A DNA stretch of 64,000 nucleotides from contig NZ_CP109785.1 of the NCBI RefSeq assembly GCF_025913575.1, positions 248,001-312,000 on the forward strand, read 5' to 3'. Of the stretch, positions 36,214 to 45,566 are shown in pieces; the stretch's first letter is position 1; every line of letters begins with the position of its first letter. The notes beneath the pieces are model-generated. The model ran no database searches. It saw only the letters and a program-made list of their open reading frames with translations, and was not told the DNA's origin. Source of the DNA: Halocatena marina. Its GTDB lineage: Archaea > Halobacteriota > Halobacteria > Halobacteriales > Haloarculaceae. Both the position numbers and the translations under genes were made by a program.

Positions 36214-37925
36214 GCCATACTCTCGAAAAGTATCAAAGTAGTGAACTATCGAGTCGACAGATGAACAAAGAGTTGTTTGGTATCTTCGGTGACAGAGATC
36301 AGTTCGACGAGTGTCGATCTGAGGACGAATTTGATGAAATACTTTCAGGTGATCAGGTTACTGTTGGTATTCGTGATCCGGGCCTCGGTGTGAAAGGACG
36401 GAGTGCGAGTCATTCGGACGATCATGGTCTCTGTTTCATCTGGGGTGAGGTGTACGCTGCGGACAGTAACGCGACGAATGAAGCTGATAATAATATCGCA
36501 CAGTGGCTCTTTGAGGAGTATACGAGTCGCGGCGTAGCTGCTCTCTCTGATCTAAATGGATCGTATGTCGTTGCTCTCGAACACGATGGTGAAGCGATCG
36601 TTTCGACAGATCAAATCCGTTCGTGGGAATGCTTTTACGCTAATTCAAACGGCTGTAGGGTGTTCAGCACGGACTTTTCTGTAATCCACAGTTTTCTCGA
36701 TGATCCACAGTATCATCGACCATCGTTGCTTGAATATATCCACCTCGGAACGGTGCTCGGTGATCGAACGATTATTAAGAATGTTCATCGAGTCCCGTTC
36801 GACGCCTATCTGACGTCGGACTCCGTCGAGTCGTTGTCTCGATTTGTATACAAACCGCGACCGTTCGATTACGTCACCGAACTGACACAGCGACTCTTAC
36901 GAGCTGTTGATCGTCGAGCAAACCTCCCCGGCCCGAAGGGACTACTCCTTTCAGGTGGGAACGACTCTCGGATCTTTCTTTCTCGGATACCTGATATCGA
37001 GCAGTGTTATACGATCGGCAATCCGAACTCGCGGGAAGTCAAGGTCGCCCAAAAGGTAGCAGCGCAGTACGGGTCGAAACACACGGTATTGCTTCCGGAC
37101 GATGGCTATCTCATGCCGACCGATGAGAAAAGTCGGTACTCACAAGGAATCAAGGAATCATTGCACATCCACCACGCCGGTTTCGATGATGCATTCGAGA
37201 TGAAGACTATCTATCACGGAACGCTGTTCGATACGCTCCTTAAAGGCTACTTTCTCGAACGTGATGGTCTCGAACTGTTTGGAACGAAGCTTCCTTCGAC
37301 GAAGCTCGTTTCGAACCCACGTCCGATCAAATCGTTGCTCGGGACGCTCGGGTTTTTCCCTGAAGACAGCGAGTCAGTCGGCGTGGCGACTGAAGAGCTC
37401 TTTGAGGAGGATCTCACCCTCGACTCACCGTACGAATTCCTTCGTGGACAGTTCGAGAAAGAACTGGAGACGTGTTGGGAACGCACCGATTCGGTTCACA
37501 ACGCTATGGACCTCCTCGTCATCAAAAACCAACCCGTCTTACCATCGCATACACACCTCGCGGACAACTACTACGAGGCGTTCGTCGCCGCTGACCGCGA
37601 ACTCGTCGAATGGCACCTGATGACGCCGCCAGAATATCGACGGTATGAGACATTCCGGAAGGCAATCGAACGGATCGATTCCGATATCCTCAAACATCGG
37701 CCACAGAGCCAGCCACTCCCCTCCGTCCGGCTGAATCAGATCGAACGGTTCCTCCGACGCAAGCTCCCATTTCTCGAACCGTTCGAACCGGCATGGCCCG
37801 ATCGAGACGAGATTTACGACCAACATGCCATGGACCAAAGACTGTTCCCCGATGAGTACGCAATCCGGCGACTCCCCGCACGACTGAAGCTCCGAATCCA
37901 CGACGCCCGCTGGTGGCTATCGTAG
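36210..37925 (+). CDS. Second asparagine-synthetase-like protein, no N-terminal Cys
   Basis: A 571-residue diverged paralogue of the preceding gene. Its N-terminal domain reads KELFGIFGDRDQ, so Phe stands where AsnB has its catalytic Cys. It keeps SDLNGSYVVALEHDGEAIVS and then a PP-loop LLLSGGNDSRIF (248-253). The start at 36210 overlaps the upstream stop (ATGA), which couples translation; a later Met at 36261 (MNKELFG) is the alternative. The C-terminal third is Arg-rich and differs from the first protein. Two coupled, Cys-less homologues suggest a heteromeric or two-step amide-forming system, perhaps for a glycan or small molecule. Not a housekeeping asparagine synthetase, in my reading. 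Confidence 0.82.
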   Translation: MSHTLEKYQSSELSSRQMNKELFGIFGDRDQFDECRSEDEFDEILSGDQVTVGIRDPGLGVKGRSASHSDDHGLCFIWGEVYAADSNATNEADNNIAQWLFEEYTSRGVAALSDLNGSYVVALEHDGEAIVSTDQIRSWECFYANSNGCRVFSTDFSVIHSFLDDPQYHRPSLLEYIHLGTVLGDRTIIKNVHRVPFDAYLTSDSVESLSRFVYKPRPFDYVTELTQRLLRAVDRRANLPGPKGLLLSGGNDSRIFLSRIPDIEQCYTIGNPNSREVKVAQKVAAQYGSKHTVLLPDDGYLMPTDEKSRYSQGIKESLHIHHAGFDDAFEMKTIYHGTLFDTLLKGYFLERDGLELFGTKLPSTKLVSNPRPIKSLLGTLGFFPEDSESVGVATEELFEEDLTLDSPYEFLRGQFEKELETCWERTDSVHNAMDLLVIKNQPVLPSHTHLADNYYEAFVAADRELVEWHLMTPPEYRRYETFRKAIERIDSDILKHRPQSQPLPSVRLNQIERFLRRKLPFLEPFEPAWPDRDEIYDQHAMDQRLFPDEYAIRRLPARLKLRIHDARWWLS

Positions 37926-38060
37926 CTGTCATGGCCCGTCGTCGGTGATCAGAGCCGCCCTCGCATCAATTCGATAGTAACACACAATTCGGAGGTATTC
38001 AAACACATTAGGTAATTAATCGTATCTTATCTATTTTGCGAATAATACCGATTCCCACAG

Positions 38061-38068
38061 TATTTAAC
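38061..38068 (+). promoter_or_regulatory. TATA-like element for the FAD/Fe-S dehydrogenase
   Basis: The sequence tatttaac lies 24-31 bases before the ATG at 38092, in a short AT-rich stretch, and fits a leaderless transcript. Confidence 0.55.
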
Positions 38069-38091
38069 ATCAACAATCGCTCAGAGAGAAT

Positions 38092-41000
38092 ATGGCCGTC
38101 GAGGACAACTATCACGAAGCCGAGAGTCTCGACACATCGGTGGATTCACTCGGGTACGACCATCCGGACGCATCCCAATACCGAGAGCTGGCTGTCGACT
38201 TGCGCAGCCGACTCGATGGCGGCGTACAGTTCGATGAATACGCACAGATTCTGTACGCAACTGATGGCAGTATCTATCAGGCCCGACCGGCGGGTGTCGT
38301 CTTCCCAAAACACACAGCAGATGTGCAAGCAGCTGTGCGGACTGCTGCAGAGCACGATGTTCCGGTGCTTCCTCGTGGGGCTGGTTCGTCACTCGCCGGA
38401 CAGGCCGTCGGTCCGGGGTGTGTCGTTCTCGATCTCTCTCGGCACATGGACGCCATCCAGGACGTCGATCCCGACGCTCAGACAGTATCTGTCCAACCGG
38501 GTGTCGTTCAGGATCATCTCGACGCCCACCTCGAACAGTGGGGGTTGAAGTTCGCTCCCGACCCCGCATCCTCAAACCGGGCGACGATAGGCGGTGGCAT
38601 TGGCAACAACTCCACAGGGGCACACTCCGTTCGGTACGGCATCACCGATGCTTACACTGAGGAACTTTCGGTCGTTCTCTCGGACGGCTCGTACATTCAC
38701 ACCCGAGAGATCGTCCTCGACAGCGAGGAGTGGGACGATATCGTCTCGAACGACGACCTCGAAGCCGAGATTTACCGCACTGTTCGTCAGCTCGTCGAGG
38801 AGCACGAAGCGGAGATCGAACACCGGTATCCAACGCTAAAACGCAGCGTTAGTGGATACAATCTCCACAAGGCTATCTACGAGAACAGCGAGGGAGAGAC
38901 GGTCATCAACCTCTCGAAGCTCTTTGTTGGCGCCGAGGGCACGCTTGGTGTCGTCGTCGAAGCCACGCTCGAACTGGTTTCTGTCCCCGAGCAAACAGCA
39001 CTCGCGCTGTACTGCTTCGATGATCTCGTTCAAGCGATGGAAGCCGTTCCAGAGGCGCTCTCGTTCGACGTGAGCGCGGTCGAATTGATGGATGACGAGG
39101 TCATCCGACTGGCGCTCGAATCGACACAGTACGCCCAGTACGCCGAACCGATCCCGGACGGCACCGAGGCAGCACTCATGTTGGAGTTCGATTCTGAACT
39201 CCACAGCGACTTCGAGGCGGCCATCGAAGAGACGAACGGTCATTTTGTCGATTCCGGAGCAGCGTTCGATGTGCTCAAAGCGTACAGTTCTGAGGCACAG
39301 GCGAAGCTCTGGAAGCTCCGAAAGGCAGCGATTCCGCTGTTGATGAGCCTTGAGGGCGACCCGAAGCCGTATCCGTTCATCGAGGACGCGACGGTTCCAC
39401 CAGAGGAATTGGCCGAATACGTCCAACAGTTCGAGACCGTTCTCGACGAACACGATACATCCGCTGCGTACTTCGCGCACGCGGGGAGCGGAACACTCCA
39501 CATCCGCCCGATCCTCAACCTCAAAACCGAACAGGAAATCGAGACGATGCACTCCATCACAGAGGACGTGACCGATCTCGTGCTCGAACATCACGGGTCG
39601 TTCTCGGGCGAGCACGGTGACGGAATGGCCCGGACGGAGTTCACTCCGAAGATGTACGGCCCGAAGCTGTGGCACGCATTCAAAACGCTCAAGACCGCGT
39701 TCGATCCCGAGTGGCTCATGCACCCGGGAAACGTCGTCTATCGGGATACATCGGAGGATATTGGGCCAGACACGAAGCGAGGAACGGGTGCGGACATGCG
39801 CGAACACCTCCGGTACGGAGCTGCCTACTCGTCGGTCGAACCACAGACCGAACTCGATTATTCCGACGGATTCTCACATCTCGTCGAGCTGTGTAACGGG
39901 TGTGGCACCTGTCGACAGACCGACTCGGCCACAATGTGTCCGACGTACCGCGCATCACGCGAGGAAATTCAAGCCACCAGAGGACGGGCAAACATGCTCC
40001 GGGCGGCGATCAGTGGTGAGCTCTCCGAAGATGAGTTGTACTCCGAACGGTTCCAAGAAGAGGTGCTCGATTTGTGCGTCGGCTGTAAGGGATGTGCGAG
40101 TGACTGCCCGACTGGTGTCGACATGGCGAAGCTCAAAACCGAGCTGAAACATCACTACCATCAGAAGGAGGGAGTTTCGCTGCGCGAGCACCTGTTCGCG
40201 GATATCGACCGTCTGTTCGCGCTCGGGAGTACGTTTGCTCCGCTTTCGAACTGGCTGACGCAGATTCCTGGTGCACGACGTGTCTTAGAGCAGATCGGAA
40301 TCGCGCCTGATCGAGCGCTTCCACCGTTCACCAGAGAATCATTCGAAGACTGGTTTGAAGCTCGCGGTGGGTCGCACGTCCCACCCTCTCAGGCCGACGC
40401 GAGGGTCGTGCTGTTTCCCGATACGTACACGAACTACTGCTATCCCGAACCGGGGATTGCAGCTGTCAAAACCCTTGAGGCGGCGGCTGTCCACATCGAG
40501 CTTTTCAGTGACAATCCGAGTGGTCGTCCATCGTACTCGAAAGGACTGCTCGATGTGGCAAAACGGCGGGCCGATCGCAACGTCGATGCGCTGCTCCCGT
40601 ACGTCGAAGACGGATATGACGTTGTGTTCATCGAACCGTCGGACGCCGTGATGTTCCAAGACGAGTATCTCGATTTACTCTCTGGAACTGCTGTCGAACG
40701 CGTGAGTGAAAACGCGTACGGCGTGCTGGAGTACCTCGACAAACAGCGACTCGACGATGTCTTGAACGTTGAGCCGACAGATGAGCAGCTCACGTACCAC
40801 GGTCACTGCAACCAGAAAGCAATGAATAAGGATCACCACGCAGTGGGCGTGCTGCGGCGGGTGGGTTACACTGTCGATCCGCTCGACAGCGGCTGCTGTG
40901 GAATGGCCGGTAGTTTCGGCTACGAAGCAGAGCACTACGATATCTCACAAGCCATTGGTCGCATTCTCTTCGGACAAGTCGAAAACAGTCCCGGTGAGCA

Positions 41001-41103
41001 GGTAACTGCCCCTGGTGCATCCTGTCGATCGCAGCTCGGAGATCGTGATGGAGGTGAACGACCACCACACCCAATCGAAAAGGTCGTCGAAGTGCTCGAA
41101 TGA
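38092..41103 (+). CDS. FAD-linked and Fe-S 2-hydroxyacid dehydrogenase (GlcD-GlpC fusion)
   Basis: A 1003-residue fusion. The FAD-binding domain (about 70-260) has VLPRGAGSSLAGQAVGPG and NNSTGAHSVRYG. An FAD oxidase C-terminal domain follows (to about 550; SGEHGDGMARTEF). Two Fe-S motifs come next, CNGCGTC with a trailing CP near 600 and CVGCKGCASDCPTG near 663. The C-terminal CCG domain has GHCNQKAMNK and LDSGCCGMAGSFG. This layout is that of membrane-linked D-lactate, glycolate or D-2-hydroxyglutarate dehydrogenases. The substrate is not fixed by sequence. It is a single-gene unit with its own TATA element. All metal-binding cysteines are present. Confidence 0.93.
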   Translation: MAVEDNYHEAESLDTSVDSLGYDHPDASQYRELAVDLRSRLDGGVQFDEYAQILYATDGSIYQARPAGVVFPKHTADVQAAVRTAAEHDVPVLPRGAGSSLAGQAVGPGCVVLDLSRHMDAIQDVDPDAQTVSVQPGVVQDHLDAHLEQWGLKFAPDPASSNRATIGGGIGNNSTGAHSVRYGITDAYTEELSVVLSDGSYIHTREIVLDSEEWDDIVSNDDLEAEIYRTVRQLVEEHEAEIEHRYPTLKRSVSGYNLHKAIYENSEGETVINLSKLFVGAEGTLGVVVEATLELVSVPEQTALALYCFDDLVQAMEAVPEALSFDVSAVELMDDEVIRLALESTQYAQYAEPIPDGTEAALMLEFDSELHSDFEAAIEETNGHFVDSGAAFDVLKAYSSEAQAKLWKLRKAAIPLLMSLEGDPKPYPFIEDATVPPEELAEYVQQFETVLDEHDTSAAYFAHAGSGTLHIRPILNLKTEQEIETMHSITEDVTDLVLEHHGSFSGEHGDGMARTEFTPKMYGPKLWHAFKTLKTAFDPEWLMHPGNVVYRDTSEDIGPDTKRGTGADMREHLRYGAAYSSVEPQTELDYSDGFSHLVELCNGCGTCRQTDSATMCPTYRASREEIQATRGRANMLRAAISGELSEDELYSERFQEEVLDLCVGCKGCASDCPTGVDMAKLKTELKHHYHQKEGVSLREHLFADIDRLFALGSTFAPLSNWLTQIPGARRVLEQIGIAPDRALPPFTRESFEDWFEARGGSHVPPSQADARVVLFPDTYTNYCYPEPGIAAVKTLEAAAVHIELFSDNPSGRPSYSKGLLDVAKRRADRNVDALLPYVEDGYDVVFIEPSDAVMFQDEYLDLLSGTAVERVSENAYGVLEYLDKQRLDDVLNVEPTDEQLTYHGHCNQKAMNKDHHAVGVLRRVGYTVDPLDSGCCGMAGSFGYEAEHYDISQAIGRILFGQVENSPGEQVTAPGASCRSQLGDRDGGERPPHPIEKVVEVLE

Positions 41104-41130
41104 ACTGAGTTCGAACAGTGGCGACAGCAC

Positions 41131-42300
41131 TCAGACCCCCCCGGGAATATCGGTTTCATCAGCTGCTTTAGACCACAATCCCTGAGACACGTCCATAAAG
41201 AGCACCACAATAACATGTGGGAGTGTAAGTATAGATATAAATACAAGATACATCGAAATGAGTTCTAATGTAGATGTCAGGGTCACAGGAACGAGTATGA
41301 CGACCACTGAGAGTAATCCAAACGATAGTATCGTAAGTGGGGCTGCTTCTCGTCCAAACCGGATCAGAACCTGTACTGTATCACCTCGGACGAGTGCGGC
41401 TTGAGCGCCTGTATCGACAGCCAATAACCGAATAATGTGCCGAAGAGAATGCCAGAAGCAAAAATATACGCCAACTGCTATGAGGGGAGGTACGACAAGG
41501 AAATATACATAGAGAAGAACTGTTTCACCGACATCTATCCACCAAACATCGACGGGATGAATGTCTAGTTTCTCGTCGGCGGTTTGACTGACCTTGCCAT
41601 TCCAAGCTGTTCGAGTACCGGACGCTGCTTCGGATGCGCTCCAGTAGTCGGATACCATGGTCACGAGAATGAGAAGCGAGAATACCATTCCAAACCCTGC
41701 ACGAACAGGAGCTGAAAAGAGCCACATGAGCTCGAAATTCGACCCGAATAACGCTACCCACGCTGAGACGATAGTTCGATAGTCATCTGGAAAGGCGAGC
41801 AGTGGGACCAGCATCGGTAGACCGCCCCGGATCACGACGGTAGCTACCCGTCGCAAACGCGAATCGAGATATTGAGCACCCAGCAGTGCCAGTGCGTAGA
41901 GATCTCCCTGTCCCCAATGAAACCACGTGAGCGCGATAAACATCACTGCCGAGGTCTCTGGATAAAACGACCAAAGTATCCCATATACTCCACCAAAGAT
42001 GGTGTACAGGAGGCCAATCGCTATGAGTCCCCGATATGTTACTTGTAGGCCCGCTGTTCGAGCAGGAGCGAGGTGGTCGACAGCGCCGTGGGGCAACCCG
42101 AGGATAACGACGCTTGAGAGTAGGGGGATGTATTGTACCCATACCGGAACTGCCAGATTGAGCTCACTACTAGCGAGCGTTACTGTAATGAGACCAACGA
42201 GGAGTATCCAAACTGGCCGAGCTGCAACTCGACAGTAAAACCGTCGAACTGCTTGTGATGCTGTGGGTGCATCGATCACGCCCACCGAGTGATCACCCAT
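41131..42300 (-). CDS. blh: Brp/Blh-family beta-carotene 15,15'-dioxygenase
   Basis: A 389-residue polytopic membrane enzyme that cleaves beta-carotene into two molecules of retinal. Iron-ligand histidines are in VILGLPHGAVDHLAPAR, ALTWFHWGQGDLYAL and YFCFWHSLRHIIRLLA; about nine hydrophobic segments are visible. Its start overlaps the crtY 3' end by 25 bases, so the two are translated together. It supplies the chromophore for the two rhodopsins upstream. A soluble charged loop (SEAASGTRTAWNGKV) between helices is somewhat long. Complete. Confidence 0.94.
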   Translation of the reverse strand: MGDHSVGVIDAPTASQAVRRFYCRVAARPVWILLVGLITVTLASSELNLAVPVWVQYIPLLSSVVILGLPHGAVDHLAPARTAGLQVTYRGLIAIGLLYTIFGGVYGILWSFYPETSAVMFIALTWFHWGQGDLYALALLGAQYLDSRLRRVATVVIRGGLPMLVPLLAFPDDYRTIVSAWVALFGSNFELMWLFSAPVRAGFGMVFSLLILVTMVSDYWSASEAASGTRTAWNGKVSQTADEKLDIHPVDVWWIDVGETVLLYVYFLVVPPLIAVGVYFCFWHSLRHIIRLLAVDTGAQAALVRGDTVQVLIRFGREAAPLTILSFGLLSVVVILVPVTLTSTLELISMYLVFISILTLPHVIVVLFMDVSQGLWSKAADETDIPGGV

Positions 42301-43031
42301 CGGTAGAGTATGAGGCCTTGTACGACAAAGAGATTCGTGACAAAAAAGAAAATAGCCTCTTCGATCGGCAGTCCGGCCAGCGTTATCCCGGTTGTGTACG
42401 TATCAGCTAGTGTCCAAATGCCGACCGCAATCGCAACGCGATCAGCACCCCACAGGTAGATTGTTGGAACTAATGTTCCGAAGAGGACGACTCGGTAGTG
42501 GTACAACAGCTGACAGGGTCCAACTGTCCACTGGAGGGTCAGAACAGGTGCAGCCCAAACGAGAATCGCTCCGAGATAGAACGTATCGAGGCCCTGTAGA
42601 CAATACAATCCAATACAACCAACAAGCACACCGGTCGTGCAGCCAATAAGTCGTGGAACCGGTCGTAACTGTTGAGAAACATTCGGCCATCCTTCCCGAA
42701 GAGGCAGCTGTGCGAGCCAAAATGCGGTCATGAGCGGTTGGACGAGGATAAACAAGTACTCCTCAATTGGGGCATGCCCAACAGTTCTCAGCACTCGTCC
42801 TTCTCCGTACTCCCAAACTCCGCGTGCGATAAGGTAGTTATCCCACGGCGTCGTGTACAACAGCGCTACGAGCATGAGGGCCACAACGACGAGCCAATAG
42901 ATGTGCCCACGATCGTTCGACCTAACTGAATTCCCTTCTGGTCTAATTGCCATCGCTGAGGCTGCTAACACGAGAGTAGCTGGTAGGAGAAATACAATAT
43001 GAAACTGTAAGTAAGAAATTTGTGGCAACAT
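42276..43031 (-). CDS. crtY: Lycopene beta-cyclase (two-domain CarR/CrtYcd type)
   Basis: A 251-residue membrane enzyme that turns lycopene into beta-carotene, the precursor of retinal. Each half carries the cyclase signature: TTPWDNYLIARGVWEYG and HAPIEEYLFILVQPLM in the first, GLPIEEAIFFFVTNLFVVQG in the second. About six to seven hydrophobic segments. It starts 6 bases after the end of the open bop frame and overlaps blh by 25 bases. If bop instead ends at 43705, there is a gap of about 670 bases before this gene. Complete. Confidence 0.94.
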   Translation of the reverse strand: MLPQISYLQFHIVFLLPATLVLAASAMAIRPEGNSVRSNDRGHIYWLVVVALMLVALLYTTPWDNYLIARGVWEYGEGRVLRTVGHAPIEEYLFILVQPLMTAFWLAQLPLREGWPNVSQQLRPVPRLIGCTTGVLVGCIGLYCLQGLDTFYLGAILVWAAPVLTLQWTVGPCQLLYHYRVVLFGTLVPTIYLWGADRVAIAVGIWTLADTYTTGITLAGLPIEEAIFFFVTNLFVVQGLILYRWVITRWA

Positions 43032-43037
43032 CGGTAG

Positions 43038-44462
43038 TTAGGTACCAACCGGGGGTGATCGCATCGTATTCAGTGGCGCTGTCTTGAAACCACGCATCCA
43101 GCTGAACAGACACCGTCTCAAGTGAGACGACTTACTGAAGGCTACTACTGGTTTTGTTCGGTACGCCCCTCGGCAACACATCCGAAATAAGAACGATGGT
43201 TTCTGAGAGGACGTCGGTGGTGATCTCTCCGAATATGTCGTCGCATCGCTAGACGGTAGACGTTCGCATGATTCCACGGACGATTCGTGACTGAAACAGA
43301 TATTCACGCGAGTGGCAAATGCCGCTATGTCGCTTTCATCGAAATCGTCTGCCCGAAACACCGTTTGCAAACTGGCGAGCAAGGACTGTTCTGTTCTGTG
43401 GGTATCAATTACTCTCCTCAAGACGAGCGAGGAATCCGTGAGTTGTGTATCTCGGGAGGAGATATCCGGATCACTGCCTTCCGTCTTATCAGGCTGGAAA
43501 GTGGTACTGACGCTTCGCGCTTTTCCCGTTATAATTCCAATAAGATGTCTGCTCGTAGAAGCTAATATTCGACAAATTTGTTTCTGGTGGGTATGGCTGT
43601 CGGTGCTATCGTAGTTAGGCATCGTTGAGTATACTGTTTTGTTTGTACATTGGAATGATGTGGTAGAGAGGGCCGAAAGCTGACGACACTCTTGCCGCGA
43701 TATATTAGATGTGTGGGTCGGTGGGCTGTGCACCTGTTTTGATTGCTTCAGTTGCCGCATCAAGCACGTCATGGCTCGACAGAAGATGAGACCGATCCCG
43801 ACTTTCGCTATCAGGTCCAGTACCGTGAAGCCAGCTGTCTCGATGTAGAGACTGACTGTCCCAAGACCTTCCGTTCCGAACAGCCACCAGATTGGATAAA
43901 TGAGCCAGACGATTATCAGTAGCGTCCGAAGAGTCTCGAATGTGGATTTTGTATCACTGCTAAGACGCTGTGATTCCTCTTCAAGCGTTCTGTAGAGAAT
44001 ATAAAGCAGGACGAGGAGAAAACCTGTGGATATTCCCCACCAAATGAGGCGGTGGGCATCCGCCGAGAGGAATCCGCTCCCGCTGAACAGCGTGGCCAAT
44101 GCACCAGCCCCAAGCATAAGCATGTCTACCCCAACAAGGGTTGTCAACTGAGTCCAATTCGCGCCCACGAGCAGTCCAAGGTCAATCAGTAGTAGGGGGA
44201 TGGTAAAGAACCAATCTGTGTATCGGGCCCAATAAATAGGCATTTGTCCCCCACCGACCGTCACTATCGCCAACACAAATTCTATTGATATCAAAAGATA
44301 ATTGATAAATACGGTGGTGATGACGAATATTGTCACAATATCGAACTTCTGTCGGTGGTTGTTTTTTACACCCCATCCGCGAGCGATGAAATACAGCATA
44401 CCCAGTAGCATCCCCGTTGTCCCGGTCCAAAGCCATATCTGCTCTCTGATTGGTGCTGGCAT
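43038..44462 (-). CDS. bop: Bacteriorhodopsin-type proton pump with 240-residue C-terminal extension or frameshift
   Basis: The frame encodes 474 residues. Residues 1-230 are a seven-helix opsin with all proton-pump positions: R80, D83, T87 and D94 in ARYTDWFFTIPLLLIDL (bacteriorhodopsin R82, D85, T89, D96), E198 and E208 (E194, E204), and D216 and K220 in VLDLIAKVG (D212, K216). The retinal lysine is thus present. After residue 230 the frame runs on through a Ser/Thr-rich segment without recognisable domain to 6 bases before crtY. In the -1 frame from about 43773 the sequence instead reads HDVLDAATEAIKTGAQPTDPHI and stops at 43705, which looks like a normal opsin tail. So the extension may reflect a one-base loss, an assembly error or recoding. 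A TATA element at 44486 supports the start. Confidence 0.88.
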   Translation of the reverse strand: MPAPIREQIWLWTGTTGMLLGMLYFIARGWGVKNNHRQKFDIVTIFVITTVFINYLLISIEFVLAIVTVGGGQMPIYWARYTDWFFTIPLLLIDLGLLVGANWTQLTTLVGVDMLMLGAGALATLFSGSGFLSADAHRLIWWGISTGFLLVLLYILYRTLEEESQRLSSDTKSTFETLRTLLIIVWLIYPIWWLFGTEGLGTVSLYIETAGFTVLDLIAKVGIGLIFCRAMTCLMRQLKQSKQVHSPPTHTSNISRQECRQLSALSTTSFQCTNKTVYSTMPNYDSTDSHTHQKQICRILASTSRHLIGIITGKARSVSTTFQPDKTEGSDPDISSRDTQLTDSSLVLRRVIDTHRTEQSLLASLQTVFRADDFDESDIAAFATRVNICFSHESSVESCERLPSSDATTYSERSPPTSSQKPSFLFRMCCRGAYRTKPVVAFSKSSHLRRCLFSWMRGFKTAPLNTMRSPPVGT

Positions 44463-44485
44463 AAAAATGAGATCGAGTCGGATGG

Positions 44486-44492
44486 TAATAAA
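44486..44492 (-). promoter_or_regulatory. TATA-like element for bop
   Basis: The plus-strand taataaa (tttatta on the coding strand) lies 24-30 bases before the bop ATG at 44462. bop therefore probably has its own leaderless promoter in the 267-base gap after hop. Confidence 0.55.
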
Positions 44493-44729
44493 CAGCGTAC
44501 ACAGCTAGTAGGGCTTGCTGCTCGAGAGGCACAATTTTGTAAGATAGATGACTTGACTATAGAAGTATTTATGAATAGTCAAAAATTCATCCCCTCAATC
44601 CTCAGCAGTAGTAGGTATTCGACATCTCGAAGCATTATTTCCAAGACTCACACGCATTTAGAATAGTGGCAGATGGCAGCCACGCTAGCAATGTTTTTCC
44701 GCTCACCCTCAAGAAATTCAAATCGGTGA

Positions 44730-45566
44730 TCAGTCGTCAACTGTTGCCGACTCGGTGGCCAACTCCCGCCCTGTCATAGACACTATCCGCTCGTTCGAAG
44801 CAATCCACCGGAGAAGTAGGAATGCAAACACGTACTTTGCAAGAATATCGAGGACAGAGTAGCCCCACGAGGTAAGTCCTGGCGACTGGACGAGTGCGAG
44901 TCCTTCAACACCAACTGCCCAGATAATCGGGTAGCCGAGCCACAGGACGATTGTTAGCGTGCGGAGGAGTCTAAAGATATCACTGGTACCTGCTTCGACT
45001 GCAAACGTTGGCCACTCAATCACCAACGCATAGAGGACGACGATAAAGAACGTGCAGCCGACAGCGTAGAATAGCCAGCGGAACAGATAGGAGGACGTAA
45101 CTAAGGCTGCCGCGAGCCCTGTCATACACATTCCTATATCAGCCGTAATAACGGTGAAGAGACTTCCCAAGTTGGCGTCAGCGAGGAGCCCAAGCGCAAG
45201 CAAAATCAAAGGCGTTGAGAGTGTCCACGTGAGGTATCGTCCCCACTGGCTCATTACTTCCTCTCCCGCCAATGCGTGGCCCGCTGGCATCTCGATAAAA
45301 CTGGCTGTCAGTCCAGAAGCCAGCCCGAGATAGCTCGAGATTGAGACGAGCGGTATCATCAGTGTCGCTCCCCAAATGAGGCGAGCGCGGTTGCTCGCAA
45401 TTCCTCGACCCATGTATACGAATAGCAGTGCCGACAGACCAGCCAGCGCGATATTGACCCACAATGAGGAACTCAACAACACATCGTTCTGTATCTGCGA
45501 GAATGCGTCAGCTTGCGTTGCTTGGAGTAGAATCCCGCTCACGACAATTTGACCAATCGGTGACAT
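44730..45566 (-). CDS. hop: Halorhodopsin (light-driven chloride pump)
   Basis: A 278-residue opsin. The helix C motif WGRYLTWTLSTPLILLALG has Thr113, Ser117 and Ala124, the TSA triad of chloride pumps in place of the aspartates of proton pumps. ASFIEMPAGHALAGEEV is the long B-C loop of halorhodopsins. Helix G carries Asp240 and the retinal Lys244 in SVLDILAKYVFAFLL. The ATG at 45566 is chosen because a TATA element lies 25-32 bases upstream (45591); an ATG at 45614 would lie upstream of that TATA. It is the first gene of the phototrophy cluster, co-oriented with bop, crtY and blh. Confidence 0.95.
   Translation of the reverse strand: MSPIGQIVVSGILLQATQADAFSQIQNDVLLSSSLWVNIALAGLSALLFVYMGRGIASNRARLIWGATLMIPLVSISSYLGLASGLTASFIEMPAGHALAGEEVMSQWGRYLTWTLSTPLILLALGLLADANLGSLFTVITADIGMCMTGLAAALVTSSYLFRWLFYAVGCTFFIVVLYALVIEWPTFAVEAGTSDIFRLLRTLTIVLWLGYPIIWAVGVEGLALVQSPGLTSWGYSVLDILAKYVFAFLLLRWIASNERIVSMTGRELATESATVDD

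Noticed and set aside
38836..39807. A 323-codon open frame antisense to the FAD/Fe-S dehydrogenase
   Set aside because: It is a shadow of the plus-strand gene, whose cofactor motifs are all present. The antisense product has no recognisable features.
43287..43614. Plus-strand frames opposite the bop extension
   Set aside because: Short, without family features or promoter. The minus-strand frame is longer and continuous with the opsin.
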